Position numbers and translations under genes: made by a program. Below, in pieces: positions 25,911 through 36,171 of a DNA stretch of 64,000 nucleotides. The stretch is from contig NZ_JADNQT010000004.1 of NCBI RefSeq assembly GCF_015594605.1, forward strand, positions 1 to 64,000, read 5' to 3'. The first letter of the stretch is position 1; each line of letters opens with the position of its first letter. The DNA comes from Streptococcus sp. HF-1907 (GTDB taxonomy: Bacteria; Bacillota; Bacilli; Lactobacillales; Streptococcaceae). A model generated the notes under the pieces. It was not told where the DNA came from, searched no databases, and saw only the letters and a list, made by a program, of their open reading frames with translations.

Positions 25911-25927
25911 AGAAAATAGCAGAGCTT
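25911..25927 (-). promoter_or_regulatory. Recurrent motif AGCTCTGCTATTTTC upstream of yqeG
   Basis: One of at least five intergenic copies of AGCTCTGCTATTTTC(C)AAAA in the window (also 10745-10759, 33612-33626, 61562-61577 with one change, and 62865-62886 on the other strand). Its function is unknown. Confidence 0.45.
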
Positions 25928-25964
25928 GGGACAGTAGTTCTTTTTTAGTTTCAAGTGTACACTG

Positions 25965-26185
25965 GCTCTACAAGCAATAGTCAATCCAAATCTCCGCGAT
26001 TTAAAGCAAATACCGAACGTTATTATATAAATCTTGACGATTTAAGAAGAATTTCTGAAAATTAAGACTAAATCCTGGTGCTTGAGTAAGAATTTCTGAA
26101 AAGACAAGTCTAATTTCCAAGATTCAGAAGGAATTCTTAAAAATTCTAACTAAATCTTCGCACTTAGGAGCAATTTTGTAGCAAA
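25965..26185. repeat. Degenerate tandem array, 40-42 bp period
   Basis: A core like AATTTCTGAAAA recurs at 26008, 26050, 26091, 26132 and 26172 (intervals 42, 41, 41, 40), each followed by CTAAAT or TAATTT. The spacer 25876-26216 holds this array and the terminator and no gene. Confidence 0.75.
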
Positions 26186-26216
26186 AAAAGTCAGACTCTT
26201 TCGAATCTGACTTGGG
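26180..26216 (-). terminator. Terminator of the EamA transporter gene
   Basis: Minus strand AAGTCAGA pairs with TCTGACTT over a 10-base loop and is followed by a run of seven T. Confidence 0.85.
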
Positions 26217-27128
26217 TTAGTTCTTGCTCATTTTGCTAGTGGCAACCAGGTCTTTCAAACTGATTAAGAGCACCGCCATGAGGATGCAAAGCATCCCCAA
26301 AAAATCGCTGAGATAGAAGTGAGCGCCCATGATGAGGACGGTGAGGATGACGGAAGCGACGGGCTCGATGGAGGCGAGAAGACTTCCCTTGACCGCTCCA
26401 ATCATGGTAACTCCCATAAGGAAAATGGTGTAGGCAAAGACGGTACCGACACCAATAATCCCGAAGTAGGCTAGGAGAATCTTGGCATCTAGGGATGTGC
26501 TTAGGGTCCAGGCGCGCGTCACGAGGGAGAAGGTGACCCCACCAATAAGCATGGCACTGCCAATAGTCATCAAGCTCCCCCACTCGCGAATCACCTTGAC
26601 TGGAATCAGGATGTAGGCCGCATAGGTGACCGCAGAACCCAGTCCCCAGAAGAGACCAAGTGGCGTGATAGCCAAGCTACCAATCTTCCCATGAGTCGAC
26701 ATAATGAAAGTCCCAGCAATAGCTAGAATAATCGCACCAACTTCGACTGTTGTCGGCAAGGTGCGATTTTTCAAACAGACTAGCGCCAAGATGAGAACGG
26801 GGGTCATGTATTGGAGCACCGTTGCTGTACCAGCATTGGTGTGGTTGATGGCTTGCAAGTAAGCGTATTGATTCATCACCAAACCGAAAATACTGAACAT
26901 AATCGTTGGAAGGACAAATGATTTACTTCTGACAGCTTTTTTAAGTTCCTTTGGTTGCTGAAAAGCCACAATGGCTATCAAAATAATTCCTGAAATAAGC
27001 AGGCGTAAAGAGGTCAGTAGATTGACCGACACGCCATGGCTCATCAGATATTGTCCACTGACCCCTGAAATGCCCCAGGCTGACCCTGCAATTAGGACCA
27101 CAAGACTTCCTTTAAGTTCTTTTGACAT
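26217..27128 (-). CDS. EamA/DMT family transporter
   Basis: Ten-span drug/metabolite transporter, 303 residues, with two EamA repeats (residues about 8-140 and 150-290). It probably exports amino acids or other metabolites, and the substrate cannot be inferred. The ATG at 27128 is used because AAGGAG is six bases upstream. It begins about 65 bases after the nuclease stop. Confidence 0.85.
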   Translation of the reverse strand: MSKELKGSLVVLIAGSAWGISGVSGQYLMSHGVSVNLLTSLRLLISGIILIAIVAFQQPKELKKAVRSKSFVLPTIMFSIFGLVMNQYAYLQAINHTNAGTATVLQYMTPVLILALVCLKNRTLPTTVEVGAIILAIAGTFIMSTHGKIGSLAITPLGLFWGLGSAVTYAAYILIPVKVIREWGSLMTIGSAMLIGGVTFSLVTRAWTLSTSLDAKILLAYFGIIGVGTVFAYTIFLMGVTMIGAVKGSLLASIEPVASVILTVLIMGAHFYLSDFLGMLCILMAVLLISLKDLVATSKMSKN

Positions 27129-27193
27129 AAACTCTCCTTGATGATTTAGTGGCTCTATTATAACAAAAATCACTAGTCAGTGACTAGCGACTT

Positions 27194-28201
27194 CTAATTA
27201 TTTTTGCTGTAAGTTCCCGTGCTGTAATCGATGGTGAAGCCATTGGCAACATTGAAAACTTCCACTTGTTCGTCGATAACGCCGTCTGACGACTTCATGG
27301 ACACCATGACTGAGCGAGGAACTAGCTCCTTGCCGTAATAGATGGTTTTTGCTTCATAGTAGAGAATTCCATTTTGATTGGCTTCCAGCCATTTCTGAGC
27401 CTTTTTCTCCGTGTAGCGCATGCCTCCATTTTGGTCCACGCCTCCGACATTTTGCGTTCTGGTTCCAGTGATGAGGTTTTGGCGAATGGCTGCGCCTCCC
27501 AAGCTATCCGCTACTAGGTGGCTGCGATTCCAGAAGTAACCATGATAAGCTCTGCCATTGACCCAAGAAATGGTTACCTTGTCGTTGTGCCCCCAACCAG
27601 CGGGGTTTGCATCCTTAGCAAAAGTCTGGCGAGTGCCGTAAGAATCAAAGACGTTGACATAAGTCAGCGTCGCACGAACAGTCTGCGTCCGTCCCAGCTC
27701 ATCCAAGCCTGTGTAGTCAATCTTACCGATAGTTGAAGCTGTTTTGGGCGTTGAGGCATTATCATCGAAGTCACGGTAAACCGTCTCTGTCAGCGGAAAC
27801 TGCGTCTCGTCCATGTCACTCTTGCCGATAACTCGGTAGTAGTTGGGATATTTCTCAAGCGTCCAGTTACCAGTGTCATTTGGGAGCGAGGTCACCGGTG
27901 CATCTACAGATTGCCAAGTGTCTATTTCACCGATGCCCTTGATGACCTGTCTGCTAGAATGTTCGCTCTCTGCAAGCCTTATTTTTGATTGTAGCTGGCT
28001 GACCATTTTTTGATATGAACTTGGAAATTGGTCCAGCGGAGCATAGGCTAGGAAAAAGTAACTAGCAATAAGCACCAAAACCACAGAGAGTACTAAAATA
28101 GCACGCAAGGGCTTATCTAAATTTCCCCACCAAACTCTACTGACAGGCTTAGACCGCTTAATGGATTTTTTCGTTTTCGGACTTGTCTTTTTCTTCGACA
28201 C
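27194..28201 (-). CDS. Membrane-anchored DNA/RNA non-specific endonuclease (EndA/streptodornase type)
   Basis: 335 residues. A basic N-terminal tail is followed by one membrane span (about 34-54), then the beta-beta-alpha metal nuclease domain. The catalytic motif is WNRSHLVADSLGG with the metal asparagine in GTRTQNVGG. The NRSH form is that of the S. pyogenes Mf/Spd DNases rather than the DRGH of EndA. The membrane anchor fits either DNA entry in transformation or surface nucleic acid degradation. The start is a GTG preceded by GGGAGGGGAG. Confidence 0.88.
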   Translation of the reverse strand: MSKKKTSPKTKKSIKRSKPVSRVWWGNLDKPLRAILVLSVVLVLIASYFFLAYAPLDQFPSSYQKMVSQLQSKIRLAESEHSSRQVIKGIGEIDTWQSVDAPVTSLPNDTGNWTLEKYPNYYRVIGKSDMDETQFPLTETVYRDFDDNASTPKTASTIGKIDYTGLDELGRTQTVRATLTYVNVFDSYGTRQTFAKDANPAGWGHNDKVTISWVNGRAYHGYFWNRSHLVADSLGGAAIRQNLITGTRTQNVGGVDQNGGMRYTEKKAQKWLEANQNGILYYEAKTIYYGKELVPRSVMVSMKSSDGVIDEQVEVFNVANGFTIDYSTGTYSKNN

Positions 28202-28317
28202 AGCATCTCCCCTCCCAATGATATGACTACTTATATTTTACTATAGAGAAAAGAGATTGTGGACTTTTCGGCTTAAGAAAATGGCTTGTTGGCAGACAAA
28301 CTAGGCTAATTCAAAAT

Positions 28318-29703
28318 CTAGTCAGCCTTCTTAACCACCTTAGCTAAGATGACCAGCTGACAGATACCTAGAACGAAAAGCAAGATGAAAGCGTGTTGTG
28401 AGCCTTGGGCTGTTGCCTTGGTATATGCCATTAAAGTATTTGTTTGGCTCATGGCTACAATCAAGGAAGCGACTGTTGTTCCCATAGCGCCAGCAAATTG
28501 TTGCAAGGTGTTAAAAATAGCGTTGGCATCTGCTTGTTCGACTTTTGAGACTGACTGTTGGCCGCTTGTCATGATATTTCCAAAAGACATACCGACCCCT
28601 AGCATAAAGACGATGTAAAGTGAAGCTAGGAGGGCATTTGACAAGTGCATCCCAAAGATACTGAAAAGCAGGTGAGCAAGGAGAACCAAGCTCGCCCCCG
28701 TTAAAATTGGTTTACGTGCGCCCAATTTATCCAAAATTGTTCCGCTAAATGGGGCAAAGCAGGCACCGATTACCGCACCAGGCAAGACCAAGAGCCCTGC
28801 AACTGTTGACGTTGAGCCATTGACCAGCTGAATGTAGTTTGGTAACAGGTAAGACATGGCTAGCGCTCCTAATTGGAAGAGGAAGAAGGCAATCGCATGT
28901 CCTGAAAAGGCACGATTTGCCAAGACAGATAAATTAATAATCGGATTGTCAATCGAGCGACTTCTAAGAACAAGTAAACTTAAGCCAAGACAACCAATCA
29001 TCAACCAGCCAATAACTGAAAAGCTAAAGAATGCATGCTCAGCCAAGTGATTGATTCCCAAAATCAAACCGACAAAAGTAATAATAATAGCCAGCACACT
29101 TAACATATCCAAGGATGACCTAGACACAGCGCTCTTTTGTTCGATTGTCGCTAGACCAATCCCTAAAGAGAGGATGAGAATTGGCAAGAGCAACCAAAAG
29201 ATGTACCGCCAACCAAGACTGGATGCGACGAAGCCTCCAAAGGTAGGACCAATAGCTGGCGCAACAGCGGTAATTAGGGTCCCCACCCCCATCATGATAC
29301 CGATTTTTGACTTAGGTACTTGCTCAAGAATAATATTAAACATCAGAGGAAGAGCAATGCCGACACCGATTCCTTGAATGACCCTACCCAGCAATAAAAT
29401 ACTAAAATTTGGTGTCACTGTATCAATAACAAGACCAATCATAAACAAAAAGTTTGCCATTAGAAAGGCTGATTTTGTCTTAAAAGAGCGTTTGATATAA
29501 GCAGATAAGGGAACCACCATGGCTACGACCAAAAGGTAAATAGTTGTCATCCACTGAACAGTGGCTGTATTGACATGGAAAGTCTTCATCAAAGTCGGGA
29601 AAGTGATATTCATGGCTGTCTCCACAATAACCCCAGAAAATGATAGTAACCCAGTCGCTAATATAGCTCCTAATAATTTTTTTGAGATTTTCTGTCCATT
29701 CAT
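28318..29703 (-). CDS. MFS multidrug efflux transporter (DHA2, EmrB/QacA type)
   Basis: 461 residues with 14 predicted spans. Motif C-like glycines occur in GVGTLITAVAPAIGPTFGG and motif A-like residues in LLGRVIQGIGVGIALP. It overlaps the marR stop by one base, so it is cotranscribed with its probable repressor. Substrates would be cationic or amphipathic drugs, but none can be named. Confidence 0.88.
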   Translation of the reverse strand: MNGQKISKKLLGAILATGLLSFSGVIVETAMNITFPTLMKTFHVNTATVQWMTTIYLLVVAMVVPLSAYIKRSFKTKSAFLMANFLFMIGLVIDTVTPNFSILLLGRVIQGIGVGIALPLMFNIILEQVPKSKIGIMMGVGTLITAVAPAIGPTFGGFVASSLGWRYIFWLLLPILILSLGIGLATIEQKSAVSRSSLDMLSVLAIIITFVGLILGINHLAEHAFFSFSVIGWLMIGCLGLSLLVLRSRSIDNPIINLSVLANRAFSGHAIAFFLFQLGALAMSYLLPNYIQLVNGSTSTVAGLLVLPGAVIGACFAPFSGTILDKLGARKPILTGASLVLLAHLLFSIFGMHLSNALLASLYIVFMLGVGMSFGNIMTSGQQSVSKVEQADANAIFNTLQQFAGAMGTTVASLIVAMSQTNTLMAYTKATAQGSQHAFILLFVLGICQLVILAKVVKKAD

Positions 29704-30128
29704 TAGTCCTCGTCCTCCTTGTAAATGTAATAATCTAAGATTGCTTTAAACGTGTTCAGCTCATCAACTGAAAAACGACGATGCAAGTCTTCATTTTCTT
29801 TTTCAAGATAATCTTGACTAATCTGTGCCAGACTCTTAGCCTTATCCGTCAAAATGACCGACTTTTGCCGAGCATCTTTTTTAGAAACCGTTCTGCTAAT
29901 AAGCCCCTTGGTCTCCATCCTTTGTAGTAAAACAGTCGTAGTTGACCGCTGAATATTGAATTCTCGTTCAATATCTCTTTGAAAATAGTCCTCTTTTTCT
30001 TGCCTACTTAAAAAATCAATGACAGACATCTGTGTACCAGTTAAGTTATTCTTCTTAGCAAAATAATCAAACCGCCGCCCCATTTGATTACTAGCTTGCT
30101 TTAATAAGCGACCATAACTATCAGTCAT
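29703..30128 (-). CDS. MarR family transcriptional regulator
   Basis: Winged-helix repressor, 141 residues. The recognition region is FNIQRSTTTVLLQRMETKGLI and the wing DARQKSVILTDKA. It sits first in the operon with the MFS pump, behind a near-consensus promoter overlapped by a short dyad, the usual design of an autoregulated drug-responsive unit. Confidence 0.9.
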   Translation of the reverse strand: MTDSYGRLLKQASNQMGRRFDYFAKKNNLTGTQMSVIDFLSRQEKEDYFQRDIEREFNIQRSTTTVLLQRMETKGLISRTVSKKDARQKSVILTDKAKSLAQISQDYLEKENEDLHRRFSVDELNTFKAILDYYIYKEDED

Positions 30129-30142
30129 AAGCCCTCCTTTTT

Positions 30143-30187
30143 GTTAGCTTACTAACGTAATTATAGCAGTAAAAATCTGAATGTCAA
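30143..30187 (-). promoter_or_regulatory. marR promoter and probable operator
   Basis: Minus strand TTGACA (30187-30182), 14 further bases plus spacing of 16 in total, and TATAAT (30165-30160). The dyad GTTAG-TAAG-CTAAC (30156-30143) lies just after the -10, where bound MarR would block initiation. Confidence 0.7.
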
Positions 30188-30188
30188 G

Positions 30189-30222
30189 TACAAAAAAAGA
30201 AGTTAGGATACCCCAACTTCTA
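30189..30222 (-). terminator. gatCAB terminator
   Basis: Minus strand AGAAGTT pairs with AACTTCT over a ten-base loop and is followed by a run of T. Confidence 0.85.
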
Positions 30223-30229
30223 AAAGAGA

Positions 30230-31672
30230 TTAGTCTTCTTTCAACTTAGCCAACTCTTGTGCCAACAATTTAAGGGCAACTTGCGGGTTAGCTTGACCTT
30301 TAGTAGCTTTCATGAGGAAACCAGTGAAGGCCTTGTCAGCATTACGTTTACCTGACTTGAAGTCGGCAACAGCTGCTTCATTGTCCGCAAAAACTTGGTG
30401 GATAATTGGAATCAAGATTTCAGGGTCTGAAATCTGAACCAAACCAGCTTTCTTAACGTATTCTTCGGCCGAACCACCATTTTTAGCCAAGTGAACAAAG
30501 ACTTTCTTGGCAATTTTAGATGAAATAGTACCATCTTCAATCAAACCAATCATTTCAACCAAGTTTTCTGGTGTCAAGCCAATTTGCTCGATAGTCTTAG
30601 ATTCACTGTTGAGGAATTGAGCCACTTCACCTTGCAACCAGTTTGAGACTTGTTTAGCATCACCACCAAGAGCGACAGCTTTTTCAAAGAAATCAGAGGT
30701 TGCTTTTGTTGCTGTCAACTGGCTAGCATCGTAATCAGACAAGCCAAATTGTGACACGTATTTAGCACGGCGCTCTTTTGGAAACTCAGGAAGGGTTGCA
30801 CGCATTTCGTCAATCCATTCATCAGACACTTCAAAGAGTGGTAGGTCTGGTTCTGGGAAGTAACGGTAGTCAGCAGCACCTTCTTTGACACGCATAAGAA
30901 TTGTACCTTTGTTAGCCTCATCGTAACGACGTGTTTCTTGACGGATTTGACCACCAGCGCGCAAGATTTTCGCTTGACGTTCTTGTTCAAATTCAAGACC
31001 TTTACGCACATTGCTAAATGAGTTCAAGTTTTTCAACTCAGTCTTCACACCAAATTCTTCTTGACCGTAAGGGCGAAGCGAAATGTTGGCATCCACACGC
31101 ATTGACCCTTCTTCCATCTTAACGTCAGAAATGCCTGTGTATTGGATGATTTCTTTAAGGGCAGTCAAGTAAGCATAAGCTTCTTCTGGTGAACGCATGT
31201 CAGCTTCAGACACGATTTCAATCAATGGCACACCTTGGCGGTTAAGGTCAACGTATGAATAACCATCTGTACCGTGGGTATTTTTACCAGCATCTTCTTC
31301 CAAGTGGGCACGTTCAATGCGGATTTTCTTAGTTGAACCGTCTTCTAATTCGACTTCAATCCAGCCGTTGTAACCGATTGGCTCATCAAATTGTGAGATT
31401 TGGTAGGCTTTTGGATTATCAGGGTAGAAATAGTTTTTACGGTCAAAGTGCATGTGCTGGTGAATGTCCATGTTCAAAGCTAGCGCAGCCTTGATACCAG
31501 CATCAATAACACCCTTGTTCATGACTGGAAGCACACCAGGGAATGACCAGTCAACCACGTTGGTGTTGGTATTTGGGTCTTCACTAAAGCGGGCTGGTGT
31601 TGGTGAGAAGATTTTAGAATTGGTATTCAATTCAACGTGGACTTCAAGTCCAATGACTGTTTCAAAGTTCAT
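30230..31672 (-). CDS. gatB: Asp-tRNA(Asn)/Glu-tRNA(Gln) amidotransferase subunit B
   Basis: tRNA-binding and kinase subunit of GatCAB, 480 residues, which converts misacylated Glu-tRNA(Gln) to Gln-tRNA(Gln). It begins [16 protein letters not shown] as in the family and ends with a YqeY-like tail domain (from about residue 330). It overlaps the gatA stop by one base. Confidence 0.97.
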   Translation of the reverse strand: MNFETVIGLEVHVELNTNSKIFSPTPARFSEDPNTNTNVVDWSFPGVLPVMNKGVIDAGIKAALALNMDIHQHMHFDRKNYFYPDNPKAYQISQFDEPIGYNGWIEVELEDGSTKKIRIERAHLEEDAGKNTHGTDGYSYVDLNRQGVPLIEIVSEADMRSPEEAYAYLTALKEIIQYTGISDVKMEEGSMRVDANISLRPYGQEEFGVKTELKNLNSFSNVRKGLEFEQERQAKILRAGGQIRQETRRYDEANKGTILMRVKEGAADYRYFPEPDLPLFEVSDEWIDEMRATLPEFPKERRAKYVSQFGLSDYDASQLTATKATSDFFEKAVALGGDAKQVSNWLQGEVAQFLNSESKTIEQIGLTPENLVEMIGLIEDGTISSKIAKKVFVHLAKNGGSAEEYVKKAGLVQISDPEILIPIIHQVFADNEAAVADFKSGKRNADKAFTGFLMKATKGQANPQVALKLLAQELAKLKED

Positions 31673-33138
31673 TAGTTCTCACCTCCGAAAATGATAGGTT
31701 GTTGTTTATGGTAATCAGTGCTTGCTTCAAAAGCAGCTGCTACTTGGTAGATTGTTTCTTCACTGTATTTTGGACCAATCAATTGCATCCCAACTGGGAG
31801 ACCTTGGTCAAATCCTGCAGGAATTGAAATACCTGGTAGCCCTGCCAAATTGACAGGAATGGTCAAGATATCCGCAAGGTACATAGCAACTGGGTCATGG
31901 TTAAGACTGTCCAAGTCATAGGCAGCTGTCGGTGCAGTAGGTCCCAAAATCAAATCATAGTCCGCAAAGACTTTCTCGAAATCTTGGATGATAAGGGTAC
32001 GCACTTGACCAGCTTTCTTGAAGTAGGCATCATAGTAACCTGAAGATAAGCTGAAAGTTCCAAGCATGATACGGCGTTTAACCTCGTCACCAAAACCTTC
32101 TGAACGTGTGTTGACATAGATGTCATCCAAGTTATTGTAGTTTTCTGTGCGGTAGCCGTAACGAATACCGTCAAAACGTTGCAAGTTTGATGACGCTTCC
32201 GATGAAGCGATGATGTAGTAAACCGCTACACCGTATTTTGAATGCGGAAGGCTAACTTCTTCAACGGTTGCACCCAATTTTTCCAATTGCTTAGCAGCAT
32301 TAAGGATTGTTTCCTTAACAGCAGGTGCGATACCTTCACCGAGGTATTCTTTTGGAAGGGCAATCTTCATGCCTTTGATGTCTTGACCAATTTTAGACGT
32401 AAAGTCACCAACTGCACGGTCTGAAGAGGTTGAATCTTTGGCATCATGACCTGAAATAACGTTCAAGAGCTGGGCATTTTCTTTAACGGTTTGTGAGAAT
32501 GGCCCAATTTGGTCAAGTGAGCTACCGAAGGCAATCAAACCAAAACGCGACACGCGTCCATAAGTCGGTTTCATCCCAACAACACCATTGAATGAAGCTG
32601 GCTGACGGATTGACCCTCCAGTATCTGAACCAAGTGACAAACGGACTTGTCCAGAAGCAACAGCAGTCGCTGAACCACCAGATGACCCACCAGGAACCTT
32701 AGTTTGGTCCCAAGCATTTTTGGTTTTCTTGAAATAAGATGTTTCAGTTGAACCACCCATGGCAAATTCGTCCATGTTGGTTTTACCGATGACAATCATA
32801 TCTTTGCCGTAAAGTTGCTCAACAGCAGTCGCATTAAAGATTGGATCGTAATTGTAGAGCATTTTTGAAGCAGCTGTTGTCAAAATCCCTTTTGTTGATA
32901 TATTATCTTTAACCGCCAAAGGAATTCCTGACATGATATTACCAGCGTCAATTCCTTTTTCGTCCAAGGCTTTAGCTTGAGCTAGCGCTACTTCATCTGC
33001 AACCGTAATGAAAGAACCAATAGCTTCTTCACGCGCATGTACATCATCCAAAGTGGCTTGTGTCAGTTCGGTCGCTGAAATTTCTTTCTTGACAAGAAGG
33101 TCGTGCAACTCGTCGATTGATTTGTTATTAAATGACAT
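31672..33138 (-). CDS. gatA: Asp-tRNA(Asn)/Glu-tRNA(Gln) amidotransferase subunit A
   Basis: Amidase subunit that releases ammonia from glutamine, 488 residues. The Lys-Ser-cisSer triad is visible in [24 protein letters not shown] and [13 protein letters not shown]. One-base overlaps with gatC and gatB show a tightly coupled operon. Confidence 0.97.
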   Translation of the reverse strand: MSFNNKSIDELHDLLVKKEISATELTQATLDDVHAREEAIGSFITVADEVALAQAKALDEKGIDAGNIMSGIPLAVKDNISTKGILTTAASKMLYNYDPIFNATAVEQLYGKDMIVIGKTNMDEFAMGGSTETSYFKKTKNAWDQTKVPGGSSGGSATAVASGQVRLSLGSDTGGSIRQPASFNGVVGMKPTYGRVSRFGLIAFGSSLDQIGPFSQTVKENAQLLNVISGHDAKDSTSSDRAVGDFTSKIGQDIKGMKIALPKEYLGEGIAPAVKETILNAAKQLEKLGATVEEVSLPHSKYGVAVYYIIASSEASSNLQRFDGIRYGYRTENYNNLDDIYVNTRSEGFGDEVKRRIMLGTFSLSSGYYDAYFKKAGQVRTLIIQDFEKVFADYDLILGPTAPTAAYDLDSLNHDPVAMYLADILTIPVNLAGLPGISIPAGFDQGLPVGMQLIGPKYSEETIYQVAAAFEASTDYHKQQPIIFGGEN

Positions 33139-33440
33139 TAAGCATCTCCTCCATCTTCAAGAATTGCTGGTACTTTGATGTAATGATTTTCATGTTGAGG
33201 GACATTTTTAAAAAGTTCCTCACGGTCATCACCAGCCTGCGCCACATCTTCACGCATAACCGTTTTGCGATCTGCCATCGTAGTTGTGATTGGCACACCA
33301 TCTGTATCAACTTCGTTCAAAAGCTCTACCATGTCCACAATCTTAGACAAAGTTGTTGCAAATTCAGCCGTTTCTTCATCTGAAAATGCCAACTTAGACA
33401 GATTGGCCACATGACGCACTTCTTCTTCAGAAATTTTCAT
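33138..33440 (-). CDS. gatC: Asp-tRNA(Asn)/Glu-tRNA(Gln) amidotransferase subunit C
   Basis: Small stabilising subunit, 100 residues, with the typical start [20 protein letters not shown] and [13 protein letters not shown]. It is the first gene of gatCAB. Confidence 0.95.
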   Translation of the reverse strand: MKISEEEVRHVANLSKLAFSDEETAEFATTLSKIVDMVELLNEVDTDGVPITTTMADRKTVMREDVAQAGDDREELFKNVPQHENHYIKVPAILEDGGDA

Positions 33441-33586
33441 GTTTAAGATACCTAGAACGCCAAGAAAGCGACTGTATTTTAGGAAGTCAAGGGAAAATCC
33501 TGATTTTTTACTGACTTATCTAAATACCGAGCTTTCCATTCGGGTTCAATTCCTTTCTCCTCTGTAAATTCTACATAGTCTTTCAA

Positions 33587-33615
33587 ATTATACCACAATT
33601 TAGGCTTTTTTGGAA
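33587..33615 (-). promoter_or_regulatory. gatCAB promoter
   Basis: Minus strand TATAAT (33592-33587) preceded by TGG forms an extended -10. The -35 is weak (TTCCAA). The leader to gatC is about 140 bases and contains no convincing small gene. The recurrent AGCTCTGCTATTTTC-type motif overlaps the -35 region. Confidence 0.55.
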
Positions 33616-33684
33616 AATAGCAGAGCATAAAAAAGCATTGCCGGTTAAGAAGATCAACATCTTCTTTCTCCGACAACGCCCAAT

Positions 33685-34568
33685 CTAATCCTGCAATAAT
33701 TGATACAAGGCTCCATACAAATTAGAATCATTTTCAAACTGAGCCTTGACAATAGCAATTTCTGGAAAATTCAATTTCAAAATAGGACTTTCATCAATGA
33801 AGGCCTGTAACTGGTGCTTAATCTCTTCAATCAAGATTGGCTGAGAGCTGATGCCACCACCAATAGCATAAGTCGTCAAATCATAATAAGCCTGTAAATT
33901 CAAAATCAAGTAAGCAATAGACCCTCAAAAATAGGATAAACCCGTTGATCTTTCTTATTGATAAGCTCAAAAGCCTTGATGCCATCACTCAAGTCCTTTT
34001 CACCAACAGCTTCATTAACTTGACTAATCATCCGCACAGCTGAACCAAGATAGCCAACCGTTTTTACCATTCCAGGACGATCAGCATCTAGAATGGACAT
34101 GCTCAGTTCACCAGCTTGAAAATGCGAACCTAGTCGCAGCTTGCCATCTAAAACGATACCGCCACCGACACCCGTTCCAAGCGTAATGACAGCACCATCT
34201 TTGACATTTTTCAAACTGCCCAACCATAATTCTGCTAGCGCAGCCGATTTGGCATCATTTTGCACAGCCACAGGAAGCTGATACTTATCGCCCAAAGCAG
34301 TCTTGAAATTAAGACCATCCAAATAAGTCAACGAACCGCCAAAATAAACCGTTCTAGACAGGGTGTCCACTTTTCCCGGAACACTAATAGCAACTGCCTC
34401 AATCTCCTGACGGTAAGTATCAACCAAACCATAAAGGCTCTCTAAAAATGCCTCCAAGGAATCCGGTGTTGGGATTTTACTAGATGACAACATGTCAGCA
34501 TCTTTGGTCATGATGGCATATTTGATATTGGTACCACCAATGTCGATAACTAAAACTTTCTTACTCAT
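33685..34568 (-). pseudogene. ROK family sugar kinase, single frameshift
   Basis: The N-terminal 220 codons (33906-34568) carry the ATP motif DIGGTN and GTGVGGGIV of ROK kinases. The frame is then lost at GAGGGTCTATTGC (33922-33924) and continues in the next frame as IAYLILNLQAYYDLTTYAIGGGIS to the stop at 33685. Adding one G to the run restores a product of about 294 residues, the normal family size. Members phosphorylate glucose, N-acetylmannosamine or other sugars. Either the gene is inactive or one base is missing from the read. Confidence 0.85.
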
Positions 34569-34637
34569 AGCTTATCTCCCAGCTAGGATTGCCCTTAATA
34601 TCACATTCCTTGACTTAAAATTCTATTTTTGTTGTTC

Positions 34638-35189
34638 TTAGTCTACAATCTTAGCCCCAAGCACATGCTCAAAATGATTAAGCGCCCATTGGTGATTTTC
34701 CTCGGTCAGACTAGCAACTGCTGATTTTGGAATTTCGATGTCGTAACCTAGATTGTAAGCATCGATAGCCGTGTGCAAAACACAAATATCTGTCAAAACG
34801 CCTGTCAATACAACCGTAGTCACATGGCGCTCGCGCAAGCGAATGTCCAAATCCGTTCCAGCAAAGGCTGAATAATGACGCTTATCCATCCAAAAAACAC
34901 GGCTATCGTACTTGATAGCTTCGTACACATCAGCTAATTCGCCGTAAAGGTCGCGACCCGATGTTCCTTTGATATTGTGGGGTGGGAAAAGTTTGGTTTC
35001 TGGATGAAAGGTATCACCCTCATCATGGCCATCAATAGCAAAGAAGATGTAATCCCCATTATCATAAGCCTTTTGGGTCAGGCTAGCGATTGAATTCTCA
35101 ATAGCTTGCGCTGGCTGGCCAGCTGTTAATTTCCCATCATCAGCAACAAAGTCATAAGTGTAATCAATTGAAATCAATGCTTTAGTCAT
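34638..35189 (-). CDS. pncA: Nicotinamidase / isochorismatase family cysteine hydrolase
   Basis: 183 residues. The Asp-Lys-Cys triad is seen in ISIDYTYDF, DKRHYSAF and TDICVLHTAIDAYN. It probably deamidates nicotinamide to nicotinate, feeding NadD encoded elsewhere in this window. The ATG at 35189 is preferred because AAAGGAG is five bases upstream. The codY-pncA-gatC neighbourhood is conserved in streptococci. Confidence 0.85.
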   Translation of the reverse strand: MTKALISIDYTYDFVADDGKLTAGQPAQAIENSIASLTQKAYDNGDYIFFAIDGHDEGDTFHPETKLFPPHNIKGTSGRDLYGELADVYEAIKYDSRVFWMDKRHYSAFAGTDLDIRLRERHVTTVVLTGVLTDICVLHTAIDAYNLGYDIEIPKSAVASLTEENHQWALNHFEHVLGAKIVD

Positions 35190-35207
35190 CTTTACTCCTT
35201 TAGATGA

Positions 35208-35240
35208 AAAGAGGCTGGGCAAACACGCTCAGTCTCCTTT
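35208..35240 (-). terminator. codY terminator
   Basis: Minus strand GAGACTGAGC pairs imperfectly with GCCCAGCCTC over a six-base loop and is followed by TTTTC. Confidence 0.55.
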
Positions 35241-35256
35241 CAATTGTCAATCAATC

Positions 35257-36042
35257 TTAATTGTATTCTTTTAATTTGTCAAAGATACCTTCGTTGATAA
35301 CTTTAAGGTATGTTCCCTTCATACCAAGCGAACGGCTTTCGATAATACCTGCTGATTCCAATTTACGGAGGGCATTAACGATAACAGAACGTGTGATACC
35401 GATACGGTCAGCAATGACAGATGCTGTCAAACGCCCTTCAAGACCATCAAGTTCTCCCAAGATAGCAGCGACAGCTTTCATTTCTGAATAAGAAAGGGTG
35501 TTGATTGCCATCGTTACAGCTGTTTGTTTACGGATATTTTCTTCAAGATTTTCTGTCTGAAGGTTAAGCAATTGAATACCAACTACTGTGCTAGCAATTT
35601 CAACCAGAATCAGGTCATCATCATCGAAATCGTGGTCATTACGCCAGATAATCAATGAGCCAAGACGCATACCGCCACCATAAATTGGAGCAATGGTTGT
35701 GATGCCATCCGCAAATTCTTCCTTGCTTTCAACTGGGAAAATAGTCAAATCACTATCGACAGACAAGTTGGCTTCGGTATCGTAAACACGACTAGCAGCC
35801 TTGACATAGTAGTCAGGAAATTGTTTTGATTCGAAGAATTCTTCTACACGGTCATTGTTTGTTTTGTATTTCATGGCATAACCAAGGAGGTTACCGCTAC
35901 CGTTGATAATACAAGAATTACAGTCAATGATGTCAGCTAATTGTGCAGCCATTGTGTTGTAGGGAAGGACTGTTTCCAAGCTATCAACAGAACGTTGCAA
36001 AATAGACGTAATTTTTCTTGTTTTTTCTAGTAAACTTAACAT
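35257..36042 (-). CDS. codY: GTP- and branched-chain amino acid-sensing global repressor CodY
   Basis: 261 residues, the usual length. The N-terminal GAF domain binds isoleucine/valine. The C-terminal winged helix includes [36 protein letters not shown]. It controls amino acid uptake, peptide use and virulence in streptococci. A CodY box precedes its own promoter, implying autoregulation. Confidence 0.97.
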   Translation of the reverse strand: MLSLLEKTRKITSILQRSVDSLETVLPYNTMAAQLADIIDCNSCIINGSGNLLGYAMKYKTNNDRVEEFFESKQFPDYYVKAASRVYDTEANLSVDSDLTIFPVESKEEFADGITTIAPIYGGGMRLGSLIIWRNDHDFDDDDLILVEIASTVVGIQLLNLQTENLEENIRKQTAVTMAINTLSYSEMKAVAAILGELDGLEGRLTASVIADRIGITRSVIVNALRKLESAGIIESRSLGMKGTYLKVINEGIFDKLKEYN

Positions 36043-36072
36043 TTTTCTTCCTTTACATAGTTTGCAATCTTG

Positions 36073-36118
36073 ATTATAACAAATTTATGATATTACCGCA
36101 AATAATTATCAGAAAATT
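36073..36118 (-). promoter_or_regulatory. codY promoter with CodY box
   Basis: Minus strand TATAAT (36078-36073), 17 bases, TTGCGG (36101-36096). Immediately upstream, 36104-36118 reads AATTATCAGAAAATT on the plus strand, one mismatch from the CodY consensus AATTTTCWGAAAATT. Confidence 0.75.
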
Positions 36119-36171
36119 ACTTTACTTTTTAGACAATTGTGTGCAATTTTCCAAAAACATTGCTTTCCAAA

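Noticed and set aside
33479-33676. 65-codon minus-strand frame upstream of gatC
   Set aside because: It runs through the gatC promoter, has no start codon with a ribosome binding site after the expected transcription start, and its N-terminal part overlaps the recurrent intergenic motif. Treated as leader sequence.
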